The notes under the pieces were generated by a model. That model worked only from the letters and a program-made list of their open reading frames with translations. It was not told where the DNA came from and searched no databases. From positions 1 through 64,000 of the forward strand of contig NZ_LWHO01000005.1 of assembly GCF_001642025.1 (NCBI RefSeq): DNA of 64,000 nt, given 5' to 3'. Both the position numbers and the translations under genes were made by a program. Below, piece after piece: positions 28,630 through 37,620 of the stretch. Positions within the stretch are counted from its first letter, which is position 1; every line of letters starts with the position of its first letter. The stretch is from Cutibacterium namnetense (GTDB lineage: Bacteria; Actinomycetota; Actinomycetes; Propionibacteriales; Propionibacteriaceae).

Positions 28630-28998
28630 ATGTCTGTCATATATCGCAACCAAATCTGCGCCGTCGGCTCGCAGGCCGAATCCTTTCTCGACGAGAACAT
28701 GCTTGTCACATTCGGGGGTAAGGCACCCGACGAACTTCGCGACTTCTGTTACGCCCTACCCGAGGCGACCTCGAGCGGCACCATCGGCGTCGGTGACGTC
28801 CTCGCCATCGGCGAACACCGCTTCCCCATCACAGCAATTGGTGCCCTCGCACAGCGCAACCTCGACTCCTTAGGGCACGTCACCCTCGTCTTCGACGGCG
28901 CCGACGAGCCACGGCTCGAGGGTGCCCTCCACGTACGCTGTGGCGGTGAGCTGCCCAGACCGCAGGCCGGCAGCACAATCCTCATCGAGTCAGCATGA
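28630..28998 (+). CDS. srlB: PTS glucitol/sorbitol subunit IIA lacking the usual phospho-histidine
   Basis: A 122-residue EIIA-Gut protein that aligns with E. coli SrlB without gaps through the first 50 residues and again at LGHVTLVFDG. E. coli is phosphorylated on His43 within CFIHCHGEL. The corresponding stretch here is CYALPEATS: position 43 is Leu and no His is nearby. The next conserved His (GEHRFPI) remains. If the alignment (recalled from memory) is right, normal phosphotransfer through this subunit is impossible or uses another residue. The stop overlaps the next start (ATGA). Confidence 0.88.
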   Translation: MSVIYRNQICAVGSQAESFLDENMLVTFGGKAPDELRDFCYALPEATSSGTIGVGDVLAIGEHRFPITAIGALAQRNLDSLGHVTLVFDGADEPRLEGALHVRCGGELPRPQAGSTILIESA

Positions 28999-29294
28999 TC
29001 CGCACTGAGGTGACAATAGGCCACCCTGCCGGGATCCACGCCAGGGTGGCCGCACAAGCCGTACTACTGGCCTGCGGCCACTCGGCCAGTGTCTTCCTGC
29101 GATCCTCACGCGGGACGGCCAGTCTTACCCGGCTAGCGGACCTGCTGAGATTGGACGTCCGCGAGGGCGCCGTCGTCGAGATCCTGGCCGATGGCCCTGA
29201 CGAGGTCGAGGCACTGCACGAAGTCGCGACATTCCTCACGTCCGCCGCAAACGACCCCACACCACATACTGCATCAAACGAAGGGAACGATTGA
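28995..29294 (+). CDS. HPr-family phosphocarrier paralogue in the sorbitol operon
   Basis: A 99-residue HPr-like protein. The phosphorylation motif is GIHARVAAQ near residue 14: the active His and following Arg are kept, but the usual Pro is Val. The position of the regulatory Ser region reads RGTASLTRLADLLRLDV, close to the family's SIMGVMSL pattern. A dedicated HPr inside a sugar PTS operon may replace the general HPr for this transporter. It overlaps srlB by four bases. Confidence 0.85.
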   Translation: MIRTEVTIGHPAGIHARVAAQAVLLACGHSASVFLRSSRGTASLTRLADLLRLDVREGAVVEILADGPDEVEALHEVATFLTSAANDPTPHTASNEGND

Positions 29295-29296
29295 CC

Positions 29297-30670
29297 ATGA
29301 GCGACGAGATCATCGCGGCAGCCGTCGCGGGCGCCGGGGACACCGACGTCGTCGAAATGGGACGGGGAGTCCTCGATCGTGCCGGAAACGTCCTGGCTGA
29401 GCACATGTGCCGCGCCAGGGGCCACAACCTGCCCGCCCTTGTCGTCGCCGACGAACGCACCTGGGCAGTGGCCGGGAAGGCCGTCAACGCCGGCTTACGC
29501 TCGGCCGGAGTGGCGGCCTGCGACCCGCTGGTCTTCCCTGCCGAGCCTTGCCTGCACGCCTCCTTAGACAACGCCCACACCATCGCCGACCGGCTGCGCA
29601 CCCTGGACGCCGAGACCGGTTCGCCAGTCGTCCCGATCGCGGTCGGGTCAGGAACCGTCAACGACCTGACGAAACTGGCCGCCAAGGATTTGGGACGCCG
29701 TTACGCCGTCGTCGGAACTGCAGCCTCCATGGACGGCTACACGGGGGCCGGGGCGCCCATCAGCGACAACGGGGTCAAAGTGACGATGCAGTGCGTAGCA
29801 CCGCAAGTTGTCATTTTCGACTTGGACATCACCGCCGCCGCACCGCAGGTCATGACAGCATCCGGATATGGCGACTTGGCTGCCAAGATTCCCGGTGGCG
29901 CAGACTGGATCATCGCTGACGCCGCCGGGGTAGAACCACTCAACCAGCATGTATGGACCCTCGTCCAGAGCGGCGTCCGGGACGCCCTATCATGTCCCGA
30001 CGACCTGCGTCGCGGCGATCCGGACGCCTTCTCCGGGCTGGTGGAGGGTCTCATCCTGTCAGGCCTGGCGATGCAGGTTTATGACGGCACTCGTCCGGCG
30101 TCTGGGGCCGAACACTACTTCAGCCACATCTGGGAGCTTGCCCACGTGGGTACCGATCGCAACCCACCACTGTCCCACGGGCACAAGGTCGCCATCGGGA
30201 CCCTCGCCATGCTCGCCTTCTACGAGAAGTTCCTCGACCGAGACCTCTCCAGGCTCGACATCGACGCGGCAGTCGCAGCATGGCCCGACTGGCGGACGGT
30301 GGAGTCCGACATCCGCTCAACCTTTGAGGGTGCGCTGGCCGACCACGCCGTCATGGAGACAAAGGTCAAATACGTTGACGCCGACGGGCTGCGAGCCCGT
30401 CTCAATCGGGTCGTTGACCGATGGCACGAGACCCGAGCAGCCCTTGAGAAACAGCTAGTGAGGGCCCGCGTGTTCGCCGACCAGCTCCGTCGGGCCGGGG
30501 CCCCGTCCCGTCCCGAGGACATTGGACTAACCGCCGCCGACGTGCGGGCAACCTTCCCCAAGGCTATGTACTACCGCTCCCGCTACACCGTCCTGGACCT
30601 GGCACGTGAGGGGAGGTGGTACGAGGAACTCGTCGAGGAGGTGTTCGCCCCGGACGGACTGTGGACCTAA
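29297..30670 (+). CDS. sn-Glycerol-1-phosphate dehydrogenase-family enzyme (EgsA/AraM-like)
   Basis: A 457-residue NAD(P)-dependent polyol-phosphate dehydrogenase. The nucleotide site is VGSGTVNDLTK; metal ligands are expected at Asp in AASMDGYTG, His in HYFSHIWE and His in SHGHKVAIG, matching the AraM/EgsA family. It closes the sorbitol PTS operon, where E. coli has sorbitol-6-phosphate dehydrogenase (srlD), an unrelated SDR. I infer that it oxidises the sugar-alcohol phosphate brought in by the PTS; glycerol-1-phosphate is the alternative. GAAGGGA precedes the ATG at 29297; a TTG at 29291 is possible. Confidence 0.85.
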   Translation: MSDEIIAAAVAGAGDTDVVEMGRGVLDRAGNVLAEHMCRARGHNLPALVVADERTWAVAGKAVNAGLRSAGVAACDPLVFPAEPCLHASLDNAHTIADRLRTLDAETGSPVVPIAVGSGTVNDLTKLAAKDLGRRYAVVGTAASMDGYTGAGAPISDNGVKVTMQCVAPQVVIFDLDITAAAPQVMTASGYGDLAAKIPGGADWIIADAAGVEPLNQHVWTLVQSGVRDALSCPDDLRRGDPDAFSGLVEGLILSGLAMQVYDGTRPASGAEHYFSHIWELAHVGTDRNPPLSHGHKVAIGTLAMLAFYEKFLDRDLSRLDIDAAVAAWPDWRTVESDIRSTFEGALADHAVMETKVKYVDADGLRARLNRVVDRWHETRAALEKQLVRARVFADQLRRAGAPSRPEDIGLTAADVRATFPKAMYYRSRYTVLDLAREGRWYEELVEEVFAPDGLWT

Positions 30671-30690
30671 TTGCTCCGGCACAACGCTGA

Positions 30691-30710
30691 CCTCGGACTC
30701 ATGTCCGGGG
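30691..30710. terminator. Hairpin between the convergent sorbitol operon and rbfA
   Basis: CCTCGGAC and GTCCGGGG form an 8-bp stem with one G-U pair and a four-base loop, midway between the two stop codons. No long T-run follows on either strand. Confidence 0.5.
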
Positions 30711-30733
30711 CCACGCCATGTCGTCAGGAGTTA

Positions 30734-31165
30734 TCACTCCTCCTCGTCGCTATGACGGTAGGGATCAGCCTCACCGGCAGGCATGGCACCTTGGGAGCGT
30801 CGAGCGATCTCGGCATCAGAAGCGGCAGCTCGTGCCAAGGCGTCCTCGATCGACTTGGCGGTCTCAGGAGTGGCATCACGCACGAAGGTCAGGGTCGGGG
30901 CGTAGCGCAGCTTGAGTCTCTTGCCGACGGTGGAACGCAGCATCCCCTTCGCCGACTCAAGTGCCGCTTCCGTTCCGGCGATCTCCTTGTCGGTACCCAT
31001 CGCGGTCCAGAACAAAGTGGCGTCACGGGAGTCCCCGGTCAGACGCACATCGGTGATCGTCACGAAGCCCAGGCGGGGATCCTTGACACGACGCTCAAGG
31101 GTCTCGGCCACCACGACTCGGATCTGATCGGCTAACTTGGCGACACGCGGATTCGGTGTGTTCAT
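30734..31165 (-). CDS. rbfA: 30S ribosome-binding factor A
   Basis: A 143-residue KH-fold cold-shock factor needed for late 30S maturation. Family features include [20 protein letters not shown] and [12 protein letters not shown], with an acidic tail. The ATG at 31165 follows GAGGAGAG; the longer frame adds over 100 unrelated residues. It normally follows infB directly, but here a 3.2-kb cassette separates them, and infB has its own terminator, so rbfA needs another promoter. Confidence 0.95.
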   Translation of the reverse strand: MNTPNPRVAKLADQIRVVVAETLERRVKDPRLGFVTITDVRLTGDSRDATLFWTAMGTDKEIAGTEAALESAKGMLRSTVGKRLKLRYAPTLTFVRDATPETAKSIEDALARAAASDAEIARRSQGAMPAGEADPYRHSDEEE

Positions 31166-31245
31166 GATCTCTCCTCGCCATCGGTGTCCTGAGCGGATCA
31201 ACCATTTTTGCACACCGTCCCCACCGACGCACACGGCAGCCAGTG

Positions 31246-31857
31246 TCAACGCGGGGGTCCGGGGGTACTCCACTGCAGCACCATCCCGACGACGACCAAC
31301 GCGGCCGAAACGGCCAGGCTCAGGGGGGCGAGAGGGCTCTGGTTCAGCAGCGCCCACCAGTAGGGAGTCGCCGCGGAATCCTTGGTACCCAGGATCCAGC
31401 ACGACAGGACGAAGATGGTTCCCGGCAGCCACGCCCAGGCCACCGACAGTACGACGCTGGCGACCATCGCCAGTCCCACCAGCAGGACATGGTTGCGCGC
31501 AAACCACAGCACCCACCACTGAGAAATGGGTTGGTCACCGTTGAACAGGACGGCCCATGCCACTGGCCACACCAGAACGATGACGGCCCACACCACCCTC
31601 ATGGTGCGAATGGGACGGTCGGGGAAGGCCTGCTCCCGTTGTGGGTCCGGGGAGGAGAACAATACGGAGGCGAGGATGCCACTCAGGCTCGAAGGCCCCA
31701 GCCCCACATCAACCGACCTGCTGCCGGCAAACGGGACGGTGACGAGGTCGCCGCCAAGGTGATGGGCACAGACCATTCCCACCGTCAGATAGGCCACTAC
31801 GGCCACCAGACCGCGACTGCGCAGGAACCATCCGAAGCAGGAGAGCCGGCCCGTCAT
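31246..31857 (-). CDS. Membrane protein, last gene of the ABC cassette
   Basis: A 203-residue integral membrane protein with about five hydrophobic helices and a short extracytoplasmic loop after the first. I do not recognise a family; small companion permeases of this kind occur beside bacteriocin-immunity ABC transporters. The ATG overlaps the stop of the preceding permease (ATGA), so its translation is coupled. The first TTG two codons upstream is less likely as start. Confidence 0.75.
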   Translation of the reverse strand: MTGRLSCFGWFLRSRGLVAVVAYLTVGMVCAHHLGGDLVTVPFAGSRSVDVGLGPSSLSGILASVLFSSPDPQREQAFPDRPIRTMRVVWAVIVLVWPVAWAVLFNGDQPISQWWVLWFARNHVLLVGLAMVASVVLSVAWAWLPGTIFVLSCWILGTKDSAATPYWWALLNQSPLAPLSLAVSAALVVVGMVLQWSTPGPPR

Positions 31858-33026
31858 GGACAAGCCCTCACCTGTGCCACCATGGATCGCAGCGAGTCCG
31901 GGGCGAGGGGTTGACCGTCCATGACCGACACCAGTGCGTCGTCAAGGATTTCGACCGTCCCGTCACACTGTGAGGACGTGGAATCCTCGACTCCCAATAG
32001 GTTGTCACCCAGCAGGGGTGCGTTGAGATCCCCGGCCCATTCTCTCGCTGTGGAGGAGGTCGACACGTGCGTCCGCACCGGCAGGTAACCGGCCTTCCCT
32101 GGCCCTCCCTCGGGGGCGTAGACAATGCGTCTCTGGACCCCGCTGGCCATCAACAGGTCATCGACGCGGCCCATCGCCGTCGCGTACTCCTCCAGCCGCC
32201 AGGACAGGTCACCGGAGACGCATGCCATGGATCCATGCTTGCCGACCTCACGACACCGCCAATCATCCGTGGATTCCCACACCTCCTCCAACCGAATCGT
32301 CGCTGCGGCGTCAACGATGACCACTGCCACCAGAATCGTCGCCGTGAGCCACCGCCACCAAGGCCCACCACCGGGTGTCGTGATCACGCCCACGAGCACC
32401 AAGGAGACGACGATGACGGCACAATCGAGTCCAGCCCACAACGCGATGGCGTGCCAGGTGAGATGCGAAGGGGCGCCGTCGATGGCCGCAGGACCAGGCC
32501 ATCCGATGAGCAGGTCATAGGCCTCAGGAACGCCCCCCGCCACCAAGTAGACCGCGATGGCAGCGACAGCGGCGAGCAGATAGGAACCAGCCGCCACTCC
32601 AAGGACGGCCCCCAGGGCCAGGAATGCCGTGGCGGCCATGGCGGTGAGGACCGAACCCATCACGAGTCGCGGATCGGCGTCACCGGAAGCCACCAATGCG
32701 AGGATTGCGGTCGTTACCCCCACAGCCAGGAGCAGAACGGCTCCGACACCCACCAGCCAGGTGGTGACGATGGCGGCGGTGGCGCTGCGCGGCCAGGCTC
32801 GGGATGTACGCGTGACCCCGGCGCGGCGAAGACGAGCGCCGTACGCCACCCCGACTCCGCAGCACACTGGAGACAGGATGACCGTGTCCACCGAGACACT
32901 CCCCGTCGTCAAGGCGAAGGACTTCCACACGCGGGGATACATGTGCATCAGGCCAACGCTCGTGGCGACCCACAACACGGCAAGCCCCAGCCCAGACCAG
33001 ACGGCCTGCCGAAGACAGGCTTTCAT
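31854..33026 (-). CDS. Membrane protein, probable ABC transporter permease
   Basis: A 390-residue protein with about six hydrophobic helices in the first 250 residues, then a roughly 130-residue C-terminal domain with four Cys (WRCREVGKHGSMACVSG, SSQCDG, VRACP), likely outside the cytoplasm and disulfide-bonded. No named family was recognised. The ATG overlaps the ATPase stop and its own stop overlaps the next start, both as ATGA, so it is taken to be the membrane partner of that ATPase. Confidence 0.75.
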   Translation of the reverse strand: MKACLRQAVWSGLGLAVLWVATSVGLMHMYPRVWKSFALTTGSVSVDTVILSPVCCGVGVAYGARLRRAGVTRTSRAWPRSATAAIVTTWLVGVGAVLLLAVGVTTAILALVASGDADPRLVMGSVLTAMAATAFLALGAVLGVAAGSYLLAAVAAIAVYLVAGGVPEAYDLLIGWPGPAAIDGAPSHLTWHAIALWAGLDCAVIVVSLVLVGVITTPGGGPWWRWLTATILVAVVIVDAAATIRLEEVWESTDDWRCREVGKHGSMACVSGDLSWRLEEYATAMGRVDDLLMASGVQRRIVYAPEGGPGKAGYLPVRTHVSTSSTAREWAGDLNAPLLGDNLLGVEDSTSSQCDGTVEILDDALVSVMDGQPLAPDSLRSMVAQVRACP

Positions 33027-33805
33027 CGGTCCCCCTCAACGAGCTCGGATTCTGCGCGACCTTGCATCAGGTGCAGGTAGCCTTGCTCAGCCACTGACAC
33101 GTGGTCCTGTGAATCAGATTCTCCTGCTGCAGCCATCAATTCGGGTAGCGTGCCGCTCCAGGTAATGTGTCCCCCATCGACCAGATGCACCTGGTCTGCG
33201 GACAAGGCGACGTCATCCATGAGATGGGTGGACAGCACGACGACCCGTGAGGCCGCCTGCTCGACGACGTGGCGGCGAAACGAGATCCGCTCCCCCGGAT
33301 CCAGCCCCACGGTCGGCTCATCAAGAATGAGCACCTCGGGGTCGTGAACCAGTGCCGCCGCGAGGAAGACCCGACGCTTTTGACCGCCCGACAGAGTACC
33401 GATGGGCTGGTGGGCGAATTGACCGACGTTCAGATCGGACATGACGTCTTGGCACCTGTGCCTGACCTGCGTGGACGGTACTCGATACATGCGCGCACAG
33501 AAGGCGAGAAAGTCTTCGACCGGCCACGACGGTGACCAGGTGCATTCCTGCGGAACGTACCCGATGTGGGCCCGGTACCCAGAGCCCTCCCGTCGTCTCC
33601 TCACGGGTTGCCCGTCACGACGTAGCGTCCCGGCCCTCGGTCGTTTGATTCCGGTGAGCACAGCAAGCATCGTCGTCTTGCCCGCACCGGTGGGGCCGAC
33701 AAGGGCACTCACCCCCACCGGAAAGGTGGCCGATACCGGCCCCAGTTGCCAACCCGACCGGTATCGAACGACCACCTCGTCAAGTTCAATCGTGTCAGAA
33801 CTCAC
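33023..33805 (-). CDS. ABC transporter ATP-binding protein of the cassette
   Basis: A 260-residue ATPase with Walker A GPTGAGKTT, Q-loop VPQECTWSPSWP, signature LSGGQKRR, Walker B VLILDEPTVGLDP and H-loop STHLMDD. It resembles the ATPases of bacteriocin/lantibiotic-immunity and ABC-2 exporters. The GTG at 33805 overlaps the stop of the upstream secreted-protein gene (GTGA), so it is expected to depend on ribosomes arriving from that gene. The longer frame to 33826 lies inside the upstream gene. Confidence 0.88.
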   Translation of the reverse strand: MSSDTIELDEVVVRYRSGWQLGPVSATFPVGVSALVGPTGAGKTTMLAVLTGIKRPRAGTLRRDGQPVRRRREGSGYRAHIGYVPQECTWSPSWPVEDFLAFCARMYRVPSTQVRHRCQDVMSDLNVGQFAHQPIGTLSGGQKRRVFLAAALVHDPEVLILDEPTVGLDPGERISFRRHVVEQAASRVVVLSTHLMDDVALSADQVHLVDGGHITWSGTLPELMAAAGESDSQDHVSVAEQGYLHLMQGRAESELVEGDR

Positions 33806-34331
33806 CAATTCAACCCATCGCTGCACTTATCACGTCGAGCCACTAGGTCGATACAAATCTTAGAAGAACGTTGCCAACCGCCTCTTTGATTACGACCAAC
33901 GCGGATCTTGGCGTCAGCATCCCATCTGTACGCCTGTCCACCAACCAAACGCCCAGTGCTGCCTGATGCCCCGGTTCTTAAGACTTTCGGTATACAGTTT
34001 CCACCCGGCATGGGCTGACAGGTATAATAAAGAACGGAAGCGTCGATCTTGCCGTAACCGCCCCTGTCAGTTTTCTTGTGACCCGCGACAGTGAAAATGT
34101 AATTAGCCTGAGAATGCCAGACACCATCCGATGACATGTAGGCTTTCTTATGTCCTTGGGTTTTTCCTGATGCTTTCGCCGATCCTACTGTGACAGAAAG
34201 ACTCTTCCACGATGTCACAGGAGTCGCTCTGATAGTATCAGCAAGTCCCGGCGCAGCAGAACACAAGCCAAAGACAGACTCGGCAAATGCTAACATACTA
34301 ACATAACTACAATGCGGCTTTTCTTGTACAT
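33802..34331 (-). pseudogene. Secreted cysteine-containing protein, out of frame in its signal peptide (possibly phase-variable)
   Basis: An ATG at 34331 opens MYKKSRIVVMLV and stops after 13 codons. Removing one copy of an 8-bp tandem repeat (34290-34305) joins it to the long frame and gives a 173-residue protein with a clean Sec signal: MYKKSRIVVMLAF, a hydrophobic core, then SAAPGLA before DTIRA. The mature part has four Cys (YYTCQPMPGGNC, KICI, DKCSDG) and many Lys, Gly and Trp. It resembles no family I can name. As written, only starts without a charged signal region are in frame. The gene heads the ABC cassette and its stop overlaps the ATPase start. Its AT content is above its neighbours. 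Confidence 0.75.
34290..34305. repeat. Perfect tandem 8-mer (CTAACATA x2) in the signal-peptide region
   Basis: CTAACATA occurs twice back to back, 25 bases after the start of the secreted protein (TATGTTAG x2 on its strand). Eight is not a multiple of three, so gain or loss of a copy switches the reading frame. Confidence 0.95.
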
Positions 34332-34400
34332 TCGTCAACCATCTCTCCAGTACATCGCGCAACGGGGCAACACCGCCCTATTGTTACCGAATTGTGAATA

Positions 34401-34429
34401 ATAATATCCTTCGGGTCGCAATGGGTCAA
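34401..34429 (-). promoter_or_regulatory. Near-consensus promoter of the secreted-protein/ABC cassette
   Basis: On the minus strand TTGACC and TATTAT are separated by exactly 17 bases, one mismatch each from the sigma-70 consensus. The predicted start lies about 60 bases before the ATG at 34331. It is immediately downstream of the infB terminator. Confidence 0.75.
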
Positions 34430-34445
34430 ATCGGCGGCAAAACAC

Positions 34446-34483
34446 GAACGGGGCGACCACGCTTCCACGTGGACGCCCCGTTC
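34446..34483 (-). terminator. Rho-independent terminator after infB
   Basis: GAACGGGGCG and its exact complement form a 10-bp stem, extended by CCACG/CGTGG above an A-A mismatch. On the minus strand GTGTTTTG follows. It ends infB transcription before the cassette. Confidence 0.85.
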
Positions 34484-34499
34484 AGGACAGTGACCAAGC

Positions 34500-37400
34500 T
34501 CAGTCGCGAGGCTTCTCCACCATCTCGTAGCACTGGACCTCGTCGCCGACACGGATGTCGGAGTAGTTGGTCAAGGTCAGACCACACTCGTAACCCTCAC
34601 GCACCTCGGTGACGGCATCCTTCTCGCGCTGCAGCGTGTTGATCTCGGTCTCCTGGACCACCACGCCGTCGCGCACCAGGCGGGCCTTGGCATGACGACG
34701 GATAGTGCCGTCGGTGATCATGCAGCCCGCGATCGTTCCAACCTTCGAGGAGCGGAAGATCTGGCGGATCTCCGCGGTGCCCATGGCCTTCTCTTCGTAG
34801 ATCGGCTTGAGCATGCCTCGCAGCGCGGACTCGATCTCGCCGATGGCGTCGTAGATGACCGAGTAGTAGCGGATGTCGACATTCTCCTCGTCGGCCATGC
34901 GCTGGGCATGGGCGGTCGGGCGAACGTTGAAGCCCACGATAACGGCGTTGGAAGCGGCAGCCAGCGAGACGTTGGTCTCGGTAATGGCACCGACGCCGCG
35001 GTCAATAACGCGCAAGTCGACTTCGTCGCCCACATCGATCTTGGCCAGGGCATCCTCGAGTGCCTCAACCGAACCAGCGCCGTCACCCTTGAGGATGAGC
35101 AGCAACTCTTCAGTCTCGCCCTTCTCCAACTGCTCAAACAGCTGGTCAAGGGTCTTGCGACGCGACGACTTGGCCTGCTGGGCAGCACGCATACGAGCCT
35201 CACGCTTTTCAGCGATTTGGCGAGCCTTCCGGTCGTCGTCAACAACCAGGAAGTTGTCGCCAGCGCCAGGCACAGAAGTCAATCCCAGAACCTGCACCGG
35301 GGTAGCCGGAGCAGCCTCGTCAACACTGTCACCTTCATCATTAATCATGGCGCGCACACGTCCATAGGAGGACCCAGCAACAATGGAGTCGCCGATGTGC
35401 AAGGTGCCACGCTGAATCAAGGCGGTGGCCACCGGACCACGCCCCTTATCGAGGTGAGCCTCAATGGCAACACCCTGAGCGGCCATATCGGGATTGGCAC
35501 GCAGATCAAGGGCTGCGTCAGCAGTCAGCACGATCGCCTCAAGGAGATCATCGAGGCCCTCATGGGTGCGAGCAGAGACGTTGACGAACATTGTGTCGCC
35601 GCCGTACTCCTCCGGCACCAAACCGTACTCGGTGAGCTGTCCACGGACCCTATCCGGATCAGACTCCGGCTTATCGATCTTGTTGACAGCCACCACGATC
35701 GGCACATCAGCAGCCTTCGCGTGGTTCAGAGCCTCAACGGTCTGCGGCATCACGCCGTCATCAGCAGCCACAACCAGCACCGCGATATCGGTGGACTGGG
35801 CACCGCGGGCACGCATAGCCGTGAACGCCTCGTGACCAGGAGTATCGATGAAGGTGATGGCGCGCTCGGCGTCATCAACCTCGGTCTGGACCTGGTAAGC
35901 ACCAATAGCCTGGGTGATGCCACCGGCCTCGCCTTCCACCACGTGGGTGTGGCGCAGGGCGTCCAGCAGCTTCGTCTTGCCGTGGTCAACGTGACCCATC
36001 ACGGTGACAACCGGCGGACGTGCAACGAGATCGGACTCGTCGCCCTCGTCCTCACCAAACTCGAGGTCAAACGACTCCAGCAACTCGCGGTCTTCATCCT
36101 CTGGGGAGACGACCTGAATCTCGTAGTTGAGCTCGTCACCCAGGACCTGCAGAGTGTCATCGGACACCGACTGAGTAGCCGTCACCATCTCGCCCAGATT
36201 GAATAGCACCTGCACCAGCTGTGCCGGCTCGGCATTAATCTTCTCGGCCAGATCGGTTAGCGAGGCACCACGGCGCAACCGGACAGTCTCGCCATTGCCC
36301 TTACGGACGCGCACACCGCCGACCAGCGGTGCCTGCATCTCATCAAACTCTTGCCTGCGCTGCTTACGGGACTTGCGACCTCGGCGGCCACCGCCACCAC
36401 CGCGCCCAAAGGCGCCCTGGGTACCACGGCCACCACGGCCACCACGGCCGCCGCCGATGGGACCACGAGGTCCACCGCCGAAACCACCGCCGAATCCGCC
36501 ACCGCGGGACCCGCCGCGGCCACGGCCACCACCGCGCCCACCACGGCCAGTAGTGGTTGGGCCGATCTGCGAGGACTGGTGCTTCGGCATCATGGCCGGG
36601 TTCGGGCGCGGTATACCGGAACCGCCGCGCGATCCCTGGCTGCCACCCGGACGGGGCATACGCTCGCCCTGACCGGAGCGCGGGGCTCCACCGGAACGTT
36701 GTCCGCCTTCAGAACGATGACGGCCTTGTCCCATTCCCTGACTGGAGGCGAACGGGTTATTTCCGGGACGCGGAGCGCCGGTGCGACGACCGGCACCCGG
36801 ACGCGGACCGGGACGAGCGCTGGAAGGCAGCCCACCTGATCCGCCCGGGCGCGGTCCCGGGCGGGCACCAGGGGCCGGGGACTTCGATGGTGCGCCCGGC
36901 TTCGGTTTCGGAGTCGGAGCGTGAGGCTTGGGAGCATTCTGACCCGGCTTAGGAGTCGGCTTCGGCTCCGGAGTCGAGGCGGGGGGCTCCTGCTGAGGGG
37001 AGTCACCGGACGACTTTATGAGCCCCGGACGTGGAGTCGCACTGGTACGCGCTGCAGAGCTGCGACCAGGCTTTGGGCCACCACTGGAGCCGGGGCGGGG
37101 ACCAGGCGCTGGCTTCGGCGCGGGCCCCGGTTTCGGACCGGGAGTCGGCTTAGCCGATGTGGTCTCCTTGGAAGTCTTTTTGGAAGATGCCTGCGACGTA
37201 CGAGACGCAGGCTTCGCGGGTTTGGCGTCAGCAGCCGGTTCAGCGGAACCGATCTGATCACGCAGTCGCCGCACAACTGGTGCCTCAATAGTTGAGGAAG
37301 CCGAACGGACGAACTCGCCCATATCGTTGAGCTTCCCCAGAAGCTGCTTGCTTGACAGTCCGAGCTCCTTCGCGAGCTCATAGACGCGGACCTTGGCCAC
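34500..37400 (-). CDS. infB: Translation initiation factor IF-2
   Basis: A 966-residue initiation GTPase. The N-terminal IF2N domain ([18 protein letters not shown]) is followed by a long Pro/Lys/Gly/Arg-rich linker (about residues 60-350) typical of actinobacterial IF-2. A second IF2N region precedes the G domain ([24 protein letters not shown]), and domains II-IV complete it. The GTG start has GGAGAG upstream. It has its own strong terminator, so it does not read through into rbfA as usual. Confidence 0.97.
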   Translation of the reverse strand: MAKVRVYELAKELGLSSKQLLGKLNDMGEFVRSASSTIEAPVVRRLRDQIGSAEPAADAKPAKPASRTSQASSKKTSKETTSAKPTPGPKPGPAPKPAPGPRPGSSGGPKPGRSSAARTSATPRPGLIKSSGDSPQQEPPASTPEPKPTPKPGQNAPKPHAPTPKPKPGAPSKSPAPGARPGPRPGGSGGLPSSARPGPRPGAGRRTGAPRPGNNPFASSQGMGQGRHRSEGGQRSGGAPRSGQGERMPRPGGSQGSRGGSGIPRPNPAMMPKHQSSQIGPTTTGRGGRGGGRGRGGSRGGGFGGGFGGGPRGPIGGGRGGRGGRGTQGAFGRGGGGGRRGRKSRKQRRQEFDEMQAPLVGGVRVRKGNGETVRLRRGASLTDLAEKINAEPAQLVQVLFNLGEMVTATQSVSDDTLQVLGDELNYEIQVVSPEDEDRELLESFDLEFGEDEGDESDLVARPPVVTVMGHVDHGKTKLLDALRHTHVVEGEAGGITQAIGAYQVQTEVDDAERAITFIDTPGHEAFTAMRARGAQSTDIAVLVVAADDGVMPQTVEALNHAKAADVPIVVAVNKIDKPESDPDRVRGQLTEYGLVPEEYGGDTMFVNVSARTHEGLDDLLEAIVLTADAALDLRANPDMAAQGVAIEAHLDKGRGPVATALIQRGTLHIGDSIVAGSSYGRVRAMINDEGDSVDEAAPATPVQVLGLTSVPGAGDNFLVVDDDRKARQIAEKREARMRAAQQAKSSRRKTLDQLFEQLEKGETEELLLILKGDGAGSVEALEDALAKIDVGDEVDLRVIDRGVGAITETNVSLAAASNAVIVGFNVRPTAHAQRMADEENVDIRYYSVIYDAIGEIESALRGMLKPIYEEKAMGTAEIRQIFRSSKVGTIAGCMITDGTIRRHAKARLVRDGVVVQETEINTLQREKDAVTEVREGYECGLTLTNYSDIRVGDEVQCYEMVEKPRD

Positions 37401-37620
37401 TACTCTCCTTCGGGCCCGGCCGCGATAGACCTGGGCCTAGTTGTTGTGAATCCTCATTAGTGCGAACTCATCGAGTGTTCATGAGCAACTGCCCACTTCC
37501 TATTCAGTCCCCTTGAGCCGGGCGGGCCGACCCACCGGGAAACACGATTCGGTGAGGCCGCCGGACCTCCCGGCGGACATGCGTAACTGATTTTACCGAA
37601 AATGGCCTGCTGAGCCCAAT
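37401..37620 (-). other. ylxR-infB intergenic region with a GC hairpin
   Basis: A 220-base gap with no gene. CCGCCGG (37558-37564) and CCGGCGG (37570-37576) form a perfect 7-bp stem about 45 bases after the ylxR stop; it could be a terminator or attenuator before infB. Confidence 0.45.

Noticed and set aside
33802-34362. Assignment of the secreted protein to the lactococcin 972 bacteriocin family
   Set aside because: The neighbouring ABC genes suggested it, but length, Cys content and the C terminus do not match that family as I know it.
34307-34552. An 81-codon minus-strand frame at the start of the cassette
   Set aside because: It runs through the infB terminator and the cassette promoter, so it cannot be a normal gene; it only reflects the third frame at the repeat.
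34692-36206. A 504-codon plus-strand reading frame
   Set aside because: It is exactly antisense to the conserved G domain of infB and has no family resemblance; long antisense frames are common in GC-rich genes.
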